A stretch of DNA of 64,000 nt. It comes from Blastomussa wellsi (lineage: Eukaryota > Cnidaria > Anthozoa > Scleractinia > Plerogyridae). The stretch is from the NCBI GenBank assembly GCA_947652115.1, contig OX393561.1:39912421-39976420 (forward strand), written 5' to 3'. The notes under the pieces are model-generated. The model was not told the origin of the DNA. It searched no databases and saw only the letters and a program-made list of their open reading frames with translations. The stretch's first letter is position 1, and each line of letters begins with the position of its first letter. This document shows, piece after piece, positions 10,801-22,500 of this stretch. The translations under genes and the position numbers were made by a program.

Positions 10801-13800
10801 AATAACCCCACACTTTACACAAGTCTGTGGTCAATCTGAGATTTCTGTCCATCGCATGCTGACAGTTATTGTTCTTCATTTGAGGAATTGTTCTCTCAAA
10901 ATCCTTTTCAAACTTTCATATTTGAGAAAGTCTTTTCTCTCAATACTTGAGGCTCGATTCTCAAACTCTATTCTCTTGTCTCTTAAGTTTGAGATGCAAG
11001 AATCTAGTAGAGACGGTCAACATACTTTTGAGCAGCACTGTACTCAAGACAGAGGTCAAGATTATCCTAAACAGACAAAGTTCAATCAATAAGATGTCTA
11101 TTATATGACCAAAAACTCAAATTGCTTAATTTAGCCAGCTCACACTTGCTGACATTTTGCTTGCAAACAGCAATGAGCTGGACTTACCAGTAAATTTGCC
11201 AAGTTTGGTTTTTGCATTTTAGTTCGTAACTTTCTCACTATAACAGGGGTTTCAAAACAAGACAGCGGCTGCCGGAGTTCCACCGTCTACTTGACTATTA
11301 TGCAGCTGGCTACTCTGGTCATAGCAATCAGCTTGTGACCAAAAAGCTCACTTATAACAGCCGCCTACTCTTCCAGTCGATGACACCTACTTCAAAACAT
11401 TTTGAAACCCCTGCGGCATAAAACATAACCAGTCTAGATGTTGGTCTAGTCTAGATGGGAAAATGCAGACCAGTCAGGCAATCAAATTCATCAATTTGGT
11501 AGTCCCTAGTCCTAAAGAGACAAGACCATGTAATGAAGTGTGAAAATCGACCTTATTGTACTCTTGGAACTACAATTAAAAATTAGAAACTTACCAAAGG
11601 CACAGCTGATCGATCTGTGAACTCAACATAAGCAATCCCTTTGGATCGTCTAGAGTTGCGATCTGATATAATTCGCACATCAGCAACCTGGAAGAGATAA
11701 TATTTCAAGACTCAGTTGCAAGAAAACATGACAAGGGAATGGAGTAAGACAAGTGAAGGCTTTTACAAGATTGGCTCAATGTTCTACCTGGCCCACTTTT
11801 GAGAAAAACTCTTCCAAGTCTCTGGGTCTTATGTTCCTTGCAAGCTGCATGCAAAAAGCTGTCCTAGCATCTCTTTCTTCTGGTGTTATATCCTCTGCAG
11901 GTTTCAGCTCCCTTCTGTGTGAAAAGATTTCCAGTTGAACTGTCAGCACTCAGGTAGTAATTACTATCTATTACTCAAAACTACCAAGTTACCTTTCCAG
12001 ACGCTGTTCAACAGGGCTTTTGTTACCATCACTTCCTTCCCAGTCATCTCTTCTTCTTCGACTTGACGGGCTTGGACTATGACTAGGACTTTTTCTTTCA
12101 CGTCTTGATCTGGAGTCACTGCTGCAAGAAAACATACCATTTGTGACTGAACTAACATAGCTTCAAAGGTCCTTCAGTGACATCATGCTAGTACTTGTGA
12201 ATGGTAAATACTAATGGTGTGCACTTCCCACAGATACAGAAAACACATTACATGTACTTAAACATGTAATTGAAATAACACCTTAGACACTTTCTGGGTT
12301 TACATCCTTTACCAAGATACTTTTAAAAAAACATAATACATTGTACATTCGATCGTCAATCAGTTCTTCTCAGGACTACCCTCACCTGGACGATCAAACT
12401 ACACATTTACCGTATATCGTACATTGCAGCTTCAACTTTTACCAACCTTTTACGCCTTCTGTTATCTGGGCTTCTTGAACGGCTTTTACTCCCACTAGGA
12501 CTGCGACCTTTACGCCTCCTAAAATTAGAAATGTGGATATATTAGAAAAATATTATTTTATCATTGGATAAACTTGCCCATTTTGCTATTTTCGACATAC
12601 CCTGCCTTCTTTAAGGACGTTTGCGTTAATTGTTTGTGCGCATCGTTACTACGCACACAATTCGTGTTGCAATGTCAAGCACACCCACTGAGGAAAAAGA
12701 AAGGGCCAGAAGCCATTTTGCAACTTGACTGGTAGTTTACTCTCTTAAATGGTCGGTGCCTGCTACTTTTTTCCATGAACTTATTTTATTCACAATTCTT
12801 GGCAGATAGTCAAAAAATGAACAAAAAATCAATGTGGGAAGTTCAAAAATTTGACAGTTTTCTGTCCACAGGACATCGAATCCTGCCATCTTGAGGCTGT
12901 TAGGGGAGTGGAAATGTGGTCGTTAATGCAATTTTTTCTTTAAAGTGTATATGACATGAAAAATATTTTCTTCTTATTTGAAAGGCCTTTCAAAATTCAG
13001 AAGAATGGCGTGTTTCTTTTTTAAATATCATTTTTCGTTTTAGAGATATTGACATTTTTCTATTATGCAAATTAGATCAGTGATGATGTCAGCTGGTTTG
13101 AACTAAAATATGGTAAAATACTAAATAAACAATATCTGTAAAACTATTGATGCAGTGTTCTTGAAACTTGGCACCACAAATGTGCATCCCGAAAGAAAGA
13201 AAATGGCACCCTTAGAATTGTTACCATAGCAACTCTTTCAGCTCCAGTCTCTCTCTGTCAAAAAACCAAATATCTCCATTTGCAACGTCTTAAGTGATAC
13301 AAAGGGTCCTACTTGGAACAGACATAGCTCCCATATTGTCTCAATTACCATCATTGGATTGGCTGCGGTAGATGATTCTTGGTTTAAGCAAAAACTGGGA
13401 ATTTCAGTTTTTATTATGACAGTACTAGCTGCAAACCTGTTGTCATAGCAACAGCACTGATGGTATCATGTTGTTAGTGTTTTAGAGATATTGCTTATTC
13501 CGTATTTTTCCATTTTTTAGTTCAAACCAGCTAACATCATCACTGATCTAATTTGCATAATAGAAAAATGTCAATATCTCTAAAACGAAAAATGATATTT
13601 AAAAAAGAAACACGCCATTCTTCTGAATTTTGAAAGGCCTTTCAAATAAGAAGAAAATATTTTTCATGTCATATACACTTTAAGGAACCACACCAACTGA
13701 ATAAATTCACTTTATGGATCCATTTAAACCACATTTGGCAGAGATGCATACATTTCAAAGATATATTTGCAATCTTTTTGGGCCCACAGACACTGTTGTC

Positions 13801-16800
13801 ATATTCTCTAATGAAGCGCGATTTTTAGATTTGGAGTGTTATTCCGGGCATGTTATCTCCAAAAAAAAGTTGGAGACCTCCAATTTTTTTTGTATTTCTG
13901 ACATCAGTAACTGATTATCTTGCAGTGTTGAGAGTTTCAGAAAATAATCAATGGTAGAAAATTTTTGCGCAAACGTCCTCAAGCTATAATTTTCTGAAAA
14001 GTAGGTCATGTGATGGCCTAGCTGCAAAGGGTTTATTGCAGATTACATGACTTCCTTATCGTATTGCAGTACAACTTCACAACATACATGTAGAGATTAC
14101 TTTGTTCTGCACTGCATCATAACAATAGTTCCGTAATTATTACTGGTATTGGGAACTTAGTAAAAGGAACTACATCACAATTTTGACATGCATGAAAGCT
14201 GAATGTTGCTGAACAAAACCGGCAAATCATACCTGTCACGACCTCCTGAGTGGCTCCGTCGTCTCTGACTTCTGAAATATTTCAAAAAGGATGTATATAA
14301 AAGTATATAAAATTTGGGCTACCATTTGCTTTTTTTTCAAAACAATACAGAAGCTCTTACCTTTCATAGCCACGGCTGCCACTACGACGTCTGCGGCCCC
14401 TGAAAAAATAATTCAGAACTACTTTTAAGAGACTTAACTATTGTCACTAGCCAGAACTTTAACAAGAGAAGACTAACATAAGGTTACTTCAAACCTTTGC
14501 GAGTGTCATCCAGAAAAAAATTTGTGTGCACACTGTTTTCAAGGAAACCCCCACAAACTATATATCAACAGAAAGGTTATAAAATGTAGAATTCGATAAA
14601 ATTATGTTTTGTTTTGGCTTTTGCTTTCCAAAGGCGGCAGAGGCCATCCACTCCAAAATGACCGACTGACTATCCAGCGAATTAATAGGGTATAAAGATT
14701 TGATGGTTTTCCATGAAATTTGGTCAGAACATTCACTGATGGATATGGAACAAAAGCACGTCGGCAATTACTTTCCACATGGCGGCCTCTAGTGCAACAG
14801 GTTACGCGAACTTTTCGATAGTCGAACTTGACAGATCTATAAAAAGATAACCAATAGAAATAAAAGAAAATGCTGACACGTTTTTGCAGATTGATGCTTC
14901 TTGATTAACAGTGCACAATTATTTTGCATGAACGATCACATTTGATACCGGATTAATTCGCTGGAATGTCAGCCGTTCATTTTGGAGTTGACAGCCTCTT
15001 CCGCCTTTGGAAAGCAAAAGCCAAAACAAAACATAATTTATCAAATTCTACAATTTATAACCTTTCTGTTGATATATAGTTTGTGGGGGTTTCCTTGAAA
15101 AAGGAGCGCATACGAATTTTTTTCTGGAGGACACTCGCGATTGTTTGAAGTACCCTTAATGCAGCTGAAAGAACACAATACGCTCTGTTTCCTACCTATC
15201 AGGGCTTCTACTGCGGCTGCGATTTCGGCGGCTTCTGTTGAACAAAGACCAGCAGAACTGTCAGATAAGTTAATTGTCTAACATTATATGACATGGTCTC
15301 TTAAAACCACCCGTAACCCACACTATTTAGTGGATATTTTACTTAAATGCAAGTAAGTTGAGCGGTTTAGTAATCTTTGGGTAACTTGGCATCTGGTTAA
15401 GTAGGGCATTGAAGTTCATCAAGTCAGTCAGACTCTTCAGTTCTGGCAGCCATGATTCCGCAGTGTAAAACTGATGTTGTATACAAATACAATACCTTCA
15501 TTTGCCTTAGTGGATCATGTTCAGATGCAAATAACTGTTTAAAATGAGAGAAAACATGTTATAGCTAGGAAGCATATTTTAGCCTAGGTAGAAACTAAAA
15601 AGGAAAAGCAGGAAATCCGATATGGCATATTCAAGCCGAACAGTGAATGACCCTTTAATTTTGTCAAGTGCCTGGTGCATGTAAACTTCACTGTTAGAGA
15701 GAAATGACAAATTTGCCAAGTGCTGCAACTCTAAATGAGAAAATTTTGTACAATTCAAAATACAGTTTGAAATGAACTGTTGGATATGCTCTTTTAAATA
15801 TTACAGAAATGACACCTTAATATCTTTTCTTTGCTATAGAATAACACAGCTGAGTTTTGTTAAGACTGATTATGAAATGTTCTGAGCTTGAGATAAAGTA
15901 ACGGCCAAGGGCAACCTTTACCTTCACAAAGGGAAAAAATTAAATTGTCTCATGTCTTATAACTTTATGCTGAAATTGAAGTAAGTACACCCAGTCCCTC
16001 CCCTAGTCAATGCCTTTACTTCAACCTGTTAACATCAAAAACCAGACATCTTGCAGTCCAGTGATCATCTGCTGTTATAATGCCTTGGAAAACCTAAAAT
16101 TTCTACCTAGGGCGAAAACAGAAATATTCGCTCAGATTTCACATGTGTTGTCAGGAGGAACACTGTAAAGTGAAGGAGATCTTTTTTGTGGCCTAGCTCA
16201 TCACACCAGGCAAAGAACACCAAAGCCATGTGTGTGTTGGATTTTCTTTTATTTTGTAACCTTAAAGTTCCTCTTCAACACAATTATTTTTTCTTTTTGT
16301 GATTATGTGGACTAAACAAAAAACTGCACCGAGTTTAAGCCGCTTTTGTCAAGTACACTATTTTTAATGAATATTACGGATGTAAACCTACAACAAGGGG
16401 TCTTGAAAACTACCGCTACACACCGCGTAGCCTTCCCTCATCTTACCGTTTCCTTCTTTCTTCCCCATCACTACTTTGCCTTTTTGACTCACTCTTGTTT
16501 CCATTTGCTTGAGCAGGAGGAGTCTGTAACAAAGAAGGAACCAGTTCCTTTAGACAACTGTAAATCTATATCCTTGAATTTAACCTTCAGTTTATTCAAC
16601 ACGTAACATTCATTCAATGCAGAAGTTTTTTTCTACCTCGCAATAATGGTGAACCCCTAAATGTGCAATTCAATTCACATACTGTTAGTCATGTTGCAGT
16701 TGTTTTCTTGGTTACCTTCGTAATTCTGATGTGAAACACAACTTGTAATGAAACCTATTGAAATTTGCAAGACTTTGCAAATTGGCTCCTTGAAAGGGGG

Positions 16801-17869
16801 TGCAAAAGAAAAGTTTTTCGCATTTAATTTATGCTGATGGGAGTTTACTTATAAAATGGTGCAAAGGAGCCCAAGTAATTCAATTTTCATAGAGAAGGCA
16901 AACCCTTCCATTTGTATCAGGGCATTTCATTTTAAATTCACTTTTTGATATCACCAAAGTGAATCAGTTATGGAACCACAGTAGTGGCTGTGAATGCTGG
17001 ATGAAACTGAGCACCACATACCCACCTCTACATGGCATCTCATAAGCTAGGGAGAAGGCACTCAGTCTAATTAGAGAAATGCACACAAGTATAATTTCGT
17101 CAATTCGCTTGAAGCAATTTTGGGCTTAGAACAAGAAATTCCTGATGATTCTCTTACAGTCTGTAGCAAGGTATTGACATGTTTTGATTTGACAATACAG
17201 GATTATACATGTATCAAATCTTCATCAATTAACAGCCTTGTTGCAAATGAAGTAAATAAATTAGGTTTAGGTAAATTATCAACAATATATAAACAGAACA
17301 ACAACATCAGAAATAACAGATTTTATAGATGGTTTGCTTTATTTTTCTCAATAAAAGTTAGTTTTCAGTATTGGATGTATCGTAAAAGTAAAGGCCGTGT
17401 CAGTCGAGGTGGTTGACTGTAACTACCTCAATAAGGCTGGTTGCACTGTAATTTCAAGTCTACAAAACAGAAAATAAGATACTGGGGTCAGATACCTGGA
17501 TAAGGAAAAAAGATATTTAAAAGATATAGTGGTTGCCCCAAGCTGGAAACAGAGGATTTCACGTATCAACGAAAAAGTCACACCTCCACTTGAACCATGA
17601 TCAAAATCTTTTCCCGACTCTATGACTGACGGACAACATCATTTGTGACTGCATTTCAAATCAAATAAAGCCAAAATTTAATGGCTAAACAGCATTCTTC
17701 TTAATTCAAAACAAGTGATGATGGATTGGACTCCCCAGAGAAACTAGCTTTTGTGAACACACTAATAAAATTATTAGGCCATATGAGAAAACATTCTACT
17801 TTGTTCGATACTCACCTCCTTTCTATATGGAGCTTCCAGCATTGCTTCCACATCAAAATCGTCCGCCAT
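7826..17869 (-). CDS. RBM39: RNA-binding protein 39 (CAPER-alpha), splicing factor; 14 coding exons
   Basis: Minus-strand exons, 5' to 3': 17869-17816, 16523-16447, 15234-15196, 14399-14361, 14271-14233, 12518-12447, 12121-11993, 11914-11788, 11687-11595, 10495-10021, 9091-8971, 8733-8628, 8331-8253, 7926-7826. All have AG/GT borders; the sum is 1551 nt, giving 516 residues and a TAA stop (human RBM39 is about 530). It starts MADDFDVEAMLEAPYRKE, then an RS-rich region (about 44-140), RRM1 (about 168-240, TPEERDARTAFCMQL; RNP1-like SKGIAYVEF 207-215), RRM2 (264-337; RNP2 LYVGSL, RNP1 KGYGFLQF 304-311), and a C-terminal U2AF-homology motif with RWF at 480-482. The family acts in nuclear pre-mRNA splicing with U2AF65 and SF3B1. 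Oddities: three 39-nt RS exons, a CAGCAG acceptor, Ala281 in RRM2, and a weak GTCTGT donor at 8627. Confidence 0.97.
8529..8621. repeat. Dispersed repeat C, copy 1 (RBM39 intron)
   Basis: 93 bp starting CAGTGCTCGAAATTAGCGGT, matching the 93 bp at 18010-18102 with roughly 10 differences. The shared sequence stops at 8621. The donor GT of the RBM39 exon 8733-8628 is at 8627-8626, so only six native intron bases remain between exon and repeat. Confidence 0.85.
9553..9922. mobile_element. Palindromic MITE, family P (copy 1, in RBM39 intron)
   Basis: Opens AAAGTGCACCTAACCCCAAA and folds back: CACCTTTCGTTTCTCCTTTT near 9620 is answered by AAAAGGAGAAACGAAAGGTG near 9848. The centre has TTTGTGACGTCAAATCA. 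Matches 44494-44940 in order. The right tip is degraded (lacks the GGGGTTAGGTGCA end). Non-coding. Confidence 0.85.
10580..10640. repeat. Fragment of a dispersed repeat also at 47030-47095
   Basis: GAGAATCTTGACTGAGGTTG and the following GTGAGTACAGAC...TAGTGAGGT words recur in reverse orientation around 47030-47095. It lies in an RBM39 intron. Fragment only; element borders unknown. Confidence 0.55.
11245..11412. mobile_element. MITE with AGGGGTTTCAAA ends (copy 1)
   Basis: Left end AGGGGTTTCAAAAC and right end TTTTGAAACCCCT are inverted repeats about 168 bp apart in an RBM39 intron. The same ends bound 49260-49499, and a single end occurs near 26476. Confidence 0.7.
12940..13684. mobile_element. 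Long-TIR palindromic element, arms about 170 bp
   Basis: Sequence from CTTTAAAGTGTATATGACAT (12939) to the GAACTAAAA near 13110 is repeated in reverse complement from about 13513 to 13684 with very few differences. The spacer is about 400 bp and has no convincing coding frame. It sits in the RBM39 intron between exons 14233-14271 and 12447-12518. The near identity of the arms suggests either youth or maintenance by gene conversion. Confidence 0.88.
14481..15157. mobile_element. Long-TIR element of about 677 bp in an RBM39 intron
   Basis: AGGTTACTTCAAAC at the left is answered by GTTTGAAGTACCCTT at the right. The arms extend about 190 bp and share CTTTTGCTTTCCAAAGGCGG with its complement near 15000, and AAACTATATATCAACAGAAA with its complement near 15063. 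The arms are interrupted by small differences. It ends 39 bp from the acceptor side of exon 15196-15234. Confidence 0.85.
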
Positions 17870-19188
17870 TGTTATTTGTTCCTAAAGAAAAGTGTGAAAA
17901 ATAATTATCAACATTTTGAGAAGAATACTTGGCTCAGTATGTACACTCTGAACTATACCAAAGAAACCACTGTTGTTAAAAATATATTTTAAAAGGATCT
18001 GTTTTGTCACAGTGCTCGAAATTAGCGGTTGCCCGAGACAACTAAAACTTTGTTCGGGCAACCAGTTTTTAGGAAAAATGAAGGGCTGGTTGCCAGAGAT
18101 TGTCCGGCATTTGCCATCATGACAACCTGGATTTTTTTCAGGTCACTGTTCTGAGTGCTTAATACTGGCTAGTGTAATATTATATATTTTTAACACCAGT
18201 GACCTTTGAGCTCTGTAATCCATTATAAAGCTCTTTCCCTTGTTATAGTAGTGCTAAAAAATTGGAGAGAATCAAGCGAAGAGAATCAAGGGAAAGCAGA
18301 AATGTGCAAATAGTACGCAAGACTTGACATCTGGGTCCAGCTGTTCAAAATGCAACGATGCAAGTTATTGACAATGATCTTTGAAATAGTTTTCGTTTCC
18401 AGAATTTTATTTTCTAACACAGCCAACCCATTTCTGCGGTGCGCAAAAAGTGCACACTGCAGACTGGCACTCTTGGTTAGCCTGAATATCACTCTGGTTA
18501 GCCTAAACAGCACAAGGTTAGCCTGCTTGTGGTTAGTTCTCAATAGAAATGGCAACACCACATTTGCTTAAAACATTCTGCCAGTCCGATTGCCGCATAC
18601 CGCTATTTCTGCAACTTCAAACACACAGGTTACCCCTTTGATTTCAATACTGAAACTAACTTCTAGTGGGAAGAATATAGCAAAGGAGTGAAACACTTAA
18701 AACTACTTGGTCGACCTTCAAACAATCCGACAGCACACGAGCATCACACCGATCGAACTGCACTTGAAGAAAGTTAACCACATGGGAAACTATAAAATTT
18801 AAATATGAACTCTATTTAACCTGTCTTTTTCACGAAAAACTTAACTTCAAAAGCCAACTTCACAACAAGCTAATTTATGCTGTGTGCGTCCGAAAAGGTT
18901 GACCAACGTAACCCAGTCTTTGGAATTGTCGACACAAACTGTATCATAATCTAAAGCAAGTTTCGCCCAAAACTGTATACCACAGTGATTCTACCGCATG
19001 ATATGATAGGATGATAAAATCAGAAAAACATTATCCCATTCTCTCGTAATGACGATGAATCGCTTTGCCCGGTTCGCTTTCAAGGTTGCATCACATCCAT
19101 GTGATCTCATTTTCTTTTCTTACAAGAACCACACTAACATACAGTTCCTACAGAATGCTTACGCACTACAGTTGTAGAATGACTTACC
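17870..19188 (-). other. RBM39: RBM39 5' UTR: acceptor at 17881 and candidate non-coding first exon ending at 19188
   Basis: Reading the minus strand, TTTCTTTAG precedes GAACAAATAACAATGG, so the start-codon exon opens at 17881 with only 12 nt of leader. A matching donor, TTTTG|GTAAGTC, lies at 19188/19187 and would end a non-coding first exon just inside the divergent promoter. The transcription start was not located. The intron between contains a dispersed repeat copy at 18010-18102. Confidence 0.6.
18010..18102. repeat. Dispersed repeat C, copy 2 (RBM39 first intron)
   Basis: 93 bp homologous to 8529-8621, same orientation. The CAGTG tip resembles ends of hAT-type elements, but no second end or target duplication was identified, so the class is a guess. 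Confidence 0.8.
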
Positions 19189-19514
19189 AAAATTCCACGT
19201 CCAATTAATAATGAGAAAATAAACGACAGGCCAGCCGAAAAAAAATTCACTCTCCCTCTTGCAAAATGGTGAAACACGAGTTACACCGGCGTGGTATGAG
19301 GGGAGCCCTGCGACAAAAATCACGGCGCCTTTATCCTAATTTAGCAAACGTTACCTTTTTAGGGTATATATTTTGATGACGTCATTGCAAGTTGCGCGAG
19401 ACTAGGCACTACTATTATTTTTAGGATTTCCGTAATGGTGGACAAAGGCACTTCATTGTCAGCTTTATATGAACGTAATATTTATAAGGAGAAAAACTTT
19501 AATAACCTTTAAAG
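19189..19514. promoter_or_regulatory. Head-to-head promoter region for RBM39 (-) and CHMP1A (+), with a CRE
   Basis: The candidate RBM39 leader donor is at 19188 on the minus strand and the CHMP1A start codon is at 19515 on the plus strand, leaving about 326 bp for both start sites. A perfect TGACGTCA palindrome, the binding site of CREB/ATF bZIP factors, lies at 19377-19384 within GATGACGTCATTGC. No TATA box position is obvious. Shared control of the two genes is inference from spacing. Confidence 0.6.
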
Positions 19515-22500
19515 ATGCCGTCAATAGAAGGTAAGAAATTAATGCCTGCGTTATCTAATTTGTGTCGATGAGTTTCATACTGATTTGTATTTCGTTGATC
19601 GTTTTCCAGAAACTTTATTTCAATTGAAGGTAAGCTTAAGCTTGAGTTGACACTGGTTGACATGTTTTCAAGTTTTAGAAATTAAGGCTGTTTTCGTGTA
19701 GACAAGATTATAACGTTGCCATCTCTTTTAAAGTTTACGTCCAAACAGTTGGAAAGGTTCTCAAAGAAGTGCGAGAAAGAGGAGAAGGCACAACAAGCAA
19801 AAGTGAAAAAGGTAGTCTGACAAGTTTACATGTAGTGCATACAAAATACAATACAATTAACAAATGGTAAACGCCATAGCATGTACTATTGAGTTATGGG
19901 TGCACGCGGGAGGTTGCTAAGCACGAAAGAAGCGTAAGAGTCGCACGAGGCGATAGCCGAGTGCGACTCTAGCTTCTTGAGTGCTTAGCAAACCTCCCAA
20001 GTGCATCCGTAACTCAATAGTACATGCTATGGCGTTTACCATTTGTTTTATAACATAACACTGAGACATTGGGACAACAGAGCTGCTTTTATTGAGGTAC
20101 ATCGCAAAAAATGTTGGTGTAGTCTTACATGACAGGAGAAAATAAGCGCGCGAAAATTCATTCATGAGAAGCGACTGCACACCAGCAACTCGATAAAGTT
20201 TAATCACGTTTCCTGAAATATCGATCAAAATCCTCTTTCTAAGGTCTGTATCCAACAACCGGTGAAATAGTTCAATAGAATTATGAACAAACTCAGGGAA
20301 AAAAGTAGACAACCGTCCAAAGTTATTAAAACACGAAGGACTGAATTTCACATCGATTCAGAGAATGAACCGTTGAAAACAATTTTCACATTTTGAATGG
20401 TGCATTCGCTGAAGCGCGCGCATTTGCACACACGTCAGCAGCATACACCCATGGGCAAATAGTAGATGCTGAATTGACCAATCAGAGCGCGCGCTTTGCT
20501 TTAGTTATGTTATAATAATCTTTATTTCACCTCGAATTGCATACGCAGAAACCTACAATACAACTTTACGCAATAGTCTACCAACAGACTTTATCACTCA
20601 GTTGCAGTTTGATCTATGTGCCAATCAAGGCTGACCAACATACAGCAACGAGTCAGTCCCTTGATTGGGACGCTATTAAATGCATTAACAAATAAAAAGA
20701 CTCCGTTTTCATTTGAGCCAGGAATGTGGGAAACAAAATGGCAAAAGGGCCATGCCATTTTTATTTCTGAAGGGGTTTGGAGAAGATTTTTTGTTCTGAA
20801 GGGGCTAACAAAAATCAGGTTTTTTCAGTGGCAGTGGGAGTATACATATATCACGTCGGCACTATGATCTTTGTACTCAAGGGGTAAATTTGGACTTACC
20901 CTACCATAGCAGTGGTAAAAACTGCATTCACTACTGTTTACTTCAGTATTAGGACTGATGGAATTTCCTTTGGGTGTTTGCTTACGGGAGCTTAAAAACA
21001 AAAAAAAGTCTAAAATAATCATAACCATAATCATAAATGTTTCTGCAGCTGCAAATAAAAATGTCTGCCTTCCAGAATGTGTACCAATGTACTGTGATTG
21101 CAGCTAATTTAATTAGTTACCTGAATTGTATCAACATTGCCATTGTTTTCAATTTTGAAGGCTTTGCAACAAAAGAACTTAGAAGGAGCGAAGATTTATG
21201 CCGAAAATGCAATCAGAAAGAAGAATGAAGGATTGAACTTTCTAAGACTTGCATCTCGAGTGGATGGTGTTTCATCAAAAGTTCAAAGCGCCATGATGAT
21301 GAAACAGGTATTGTGTGATGTTCAAATGTTACTGTAAAACCTATAAGATATATACAGTAGATGTACATAGCTGCTCAAATGCAAGGAATTGGAAAGGTCA
21401 ACTAGTCCGAATTAGCAATTTGTTCTATTCCAGACTAAAGTTATCTGGTTGACCAGTGACTTTTCTCATGCACCTGGCTCCAGTTGTCCAAAGGGTCAAT
21501 AATACTATCCACCAGATAAATCCTTATTCATTACATATATATAGCATAGTTTGTGAAAATGTATCCACTGGATAGGAATTTATCCAATCAATAGCACTGT
21601 GCACCCTTTGAACAACCAAGGCCTGTAATATTTGGTAAAAATATTATTTGACATGCCATTGTTAATGGTTGATGATAGCTCACTCCAAGCTTAGCCCAGT
21701 TTCCACAGTATAAAGTGCATTCACACCTACTCTCCAGGGTTAATTTTCTTAGGAGTCTCCCAGATACGATTCTCGTGTATTGATTACTTAATCTCCCAGA
21801 TGCAAAGCAGTCCACTCTTACTTTGGCCAATTTGGATCACTATTTTAATTCCGTTGAAGGATTGAGAAGAGGTATTTTATGTAAAATTGGCGGACGTCTG
21901 GATTTTTAGGGTGGCATCTCTGGAAAGTGTGTGGGAGGCAGAGTGGCCTAATGGTCAGCCTGCTGGACTCCAGATTGGATGATCTGGGTTCGAGGCTCGA
22001 CCTGGACACTACATTGTAGTGGAGCTCCAGCAGCCCAAAGGGCCGCAAAGCGGAGCCCCATAACCATAGGAGAAGGACAATCATGCATGCATAGAGAACC
22101 ATGCATTCAAGTTTTCCTGGTCAACATGGCCAGTGGCACAAAGTCGCTCAAAATGGTGGCCATTGGGGTAGCCATGCCTTGTCAAATGAACATACCTTGT
22201 CAGCCTTATCAGCTTATATCTTTGGTATTGGACATCCATTTTATGGTCAATTGAAAGCTGTCAAATCGAGATATCCGCTGACCAGTATCACGACCAGATC
22301 GCGGGCTCAGGTTAGAACTCATTGAGGTAACATGTTTTTTTAAGTTGACTGCTGACCAGGCATTGGTTTTCTTCATCGATCGCAGGCTCAGGTCTGTTTT
22401 TTCTTCTGGCCGCATTTTTTAATTTTTATGGTCATTCTTAGCAGATATTCTGCAATTGGAGTTGACGTCCAGGGTCCAAAATTAACTTTTTTATGCAGGC

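Noticed and set aside
19917..20351. 144-codon minus-strand frame in CHMP1A intron 3
   Set aside because: Its C-terminal third is one arm of the 185-bp palindrome, and no domain is recognisable in the rest.
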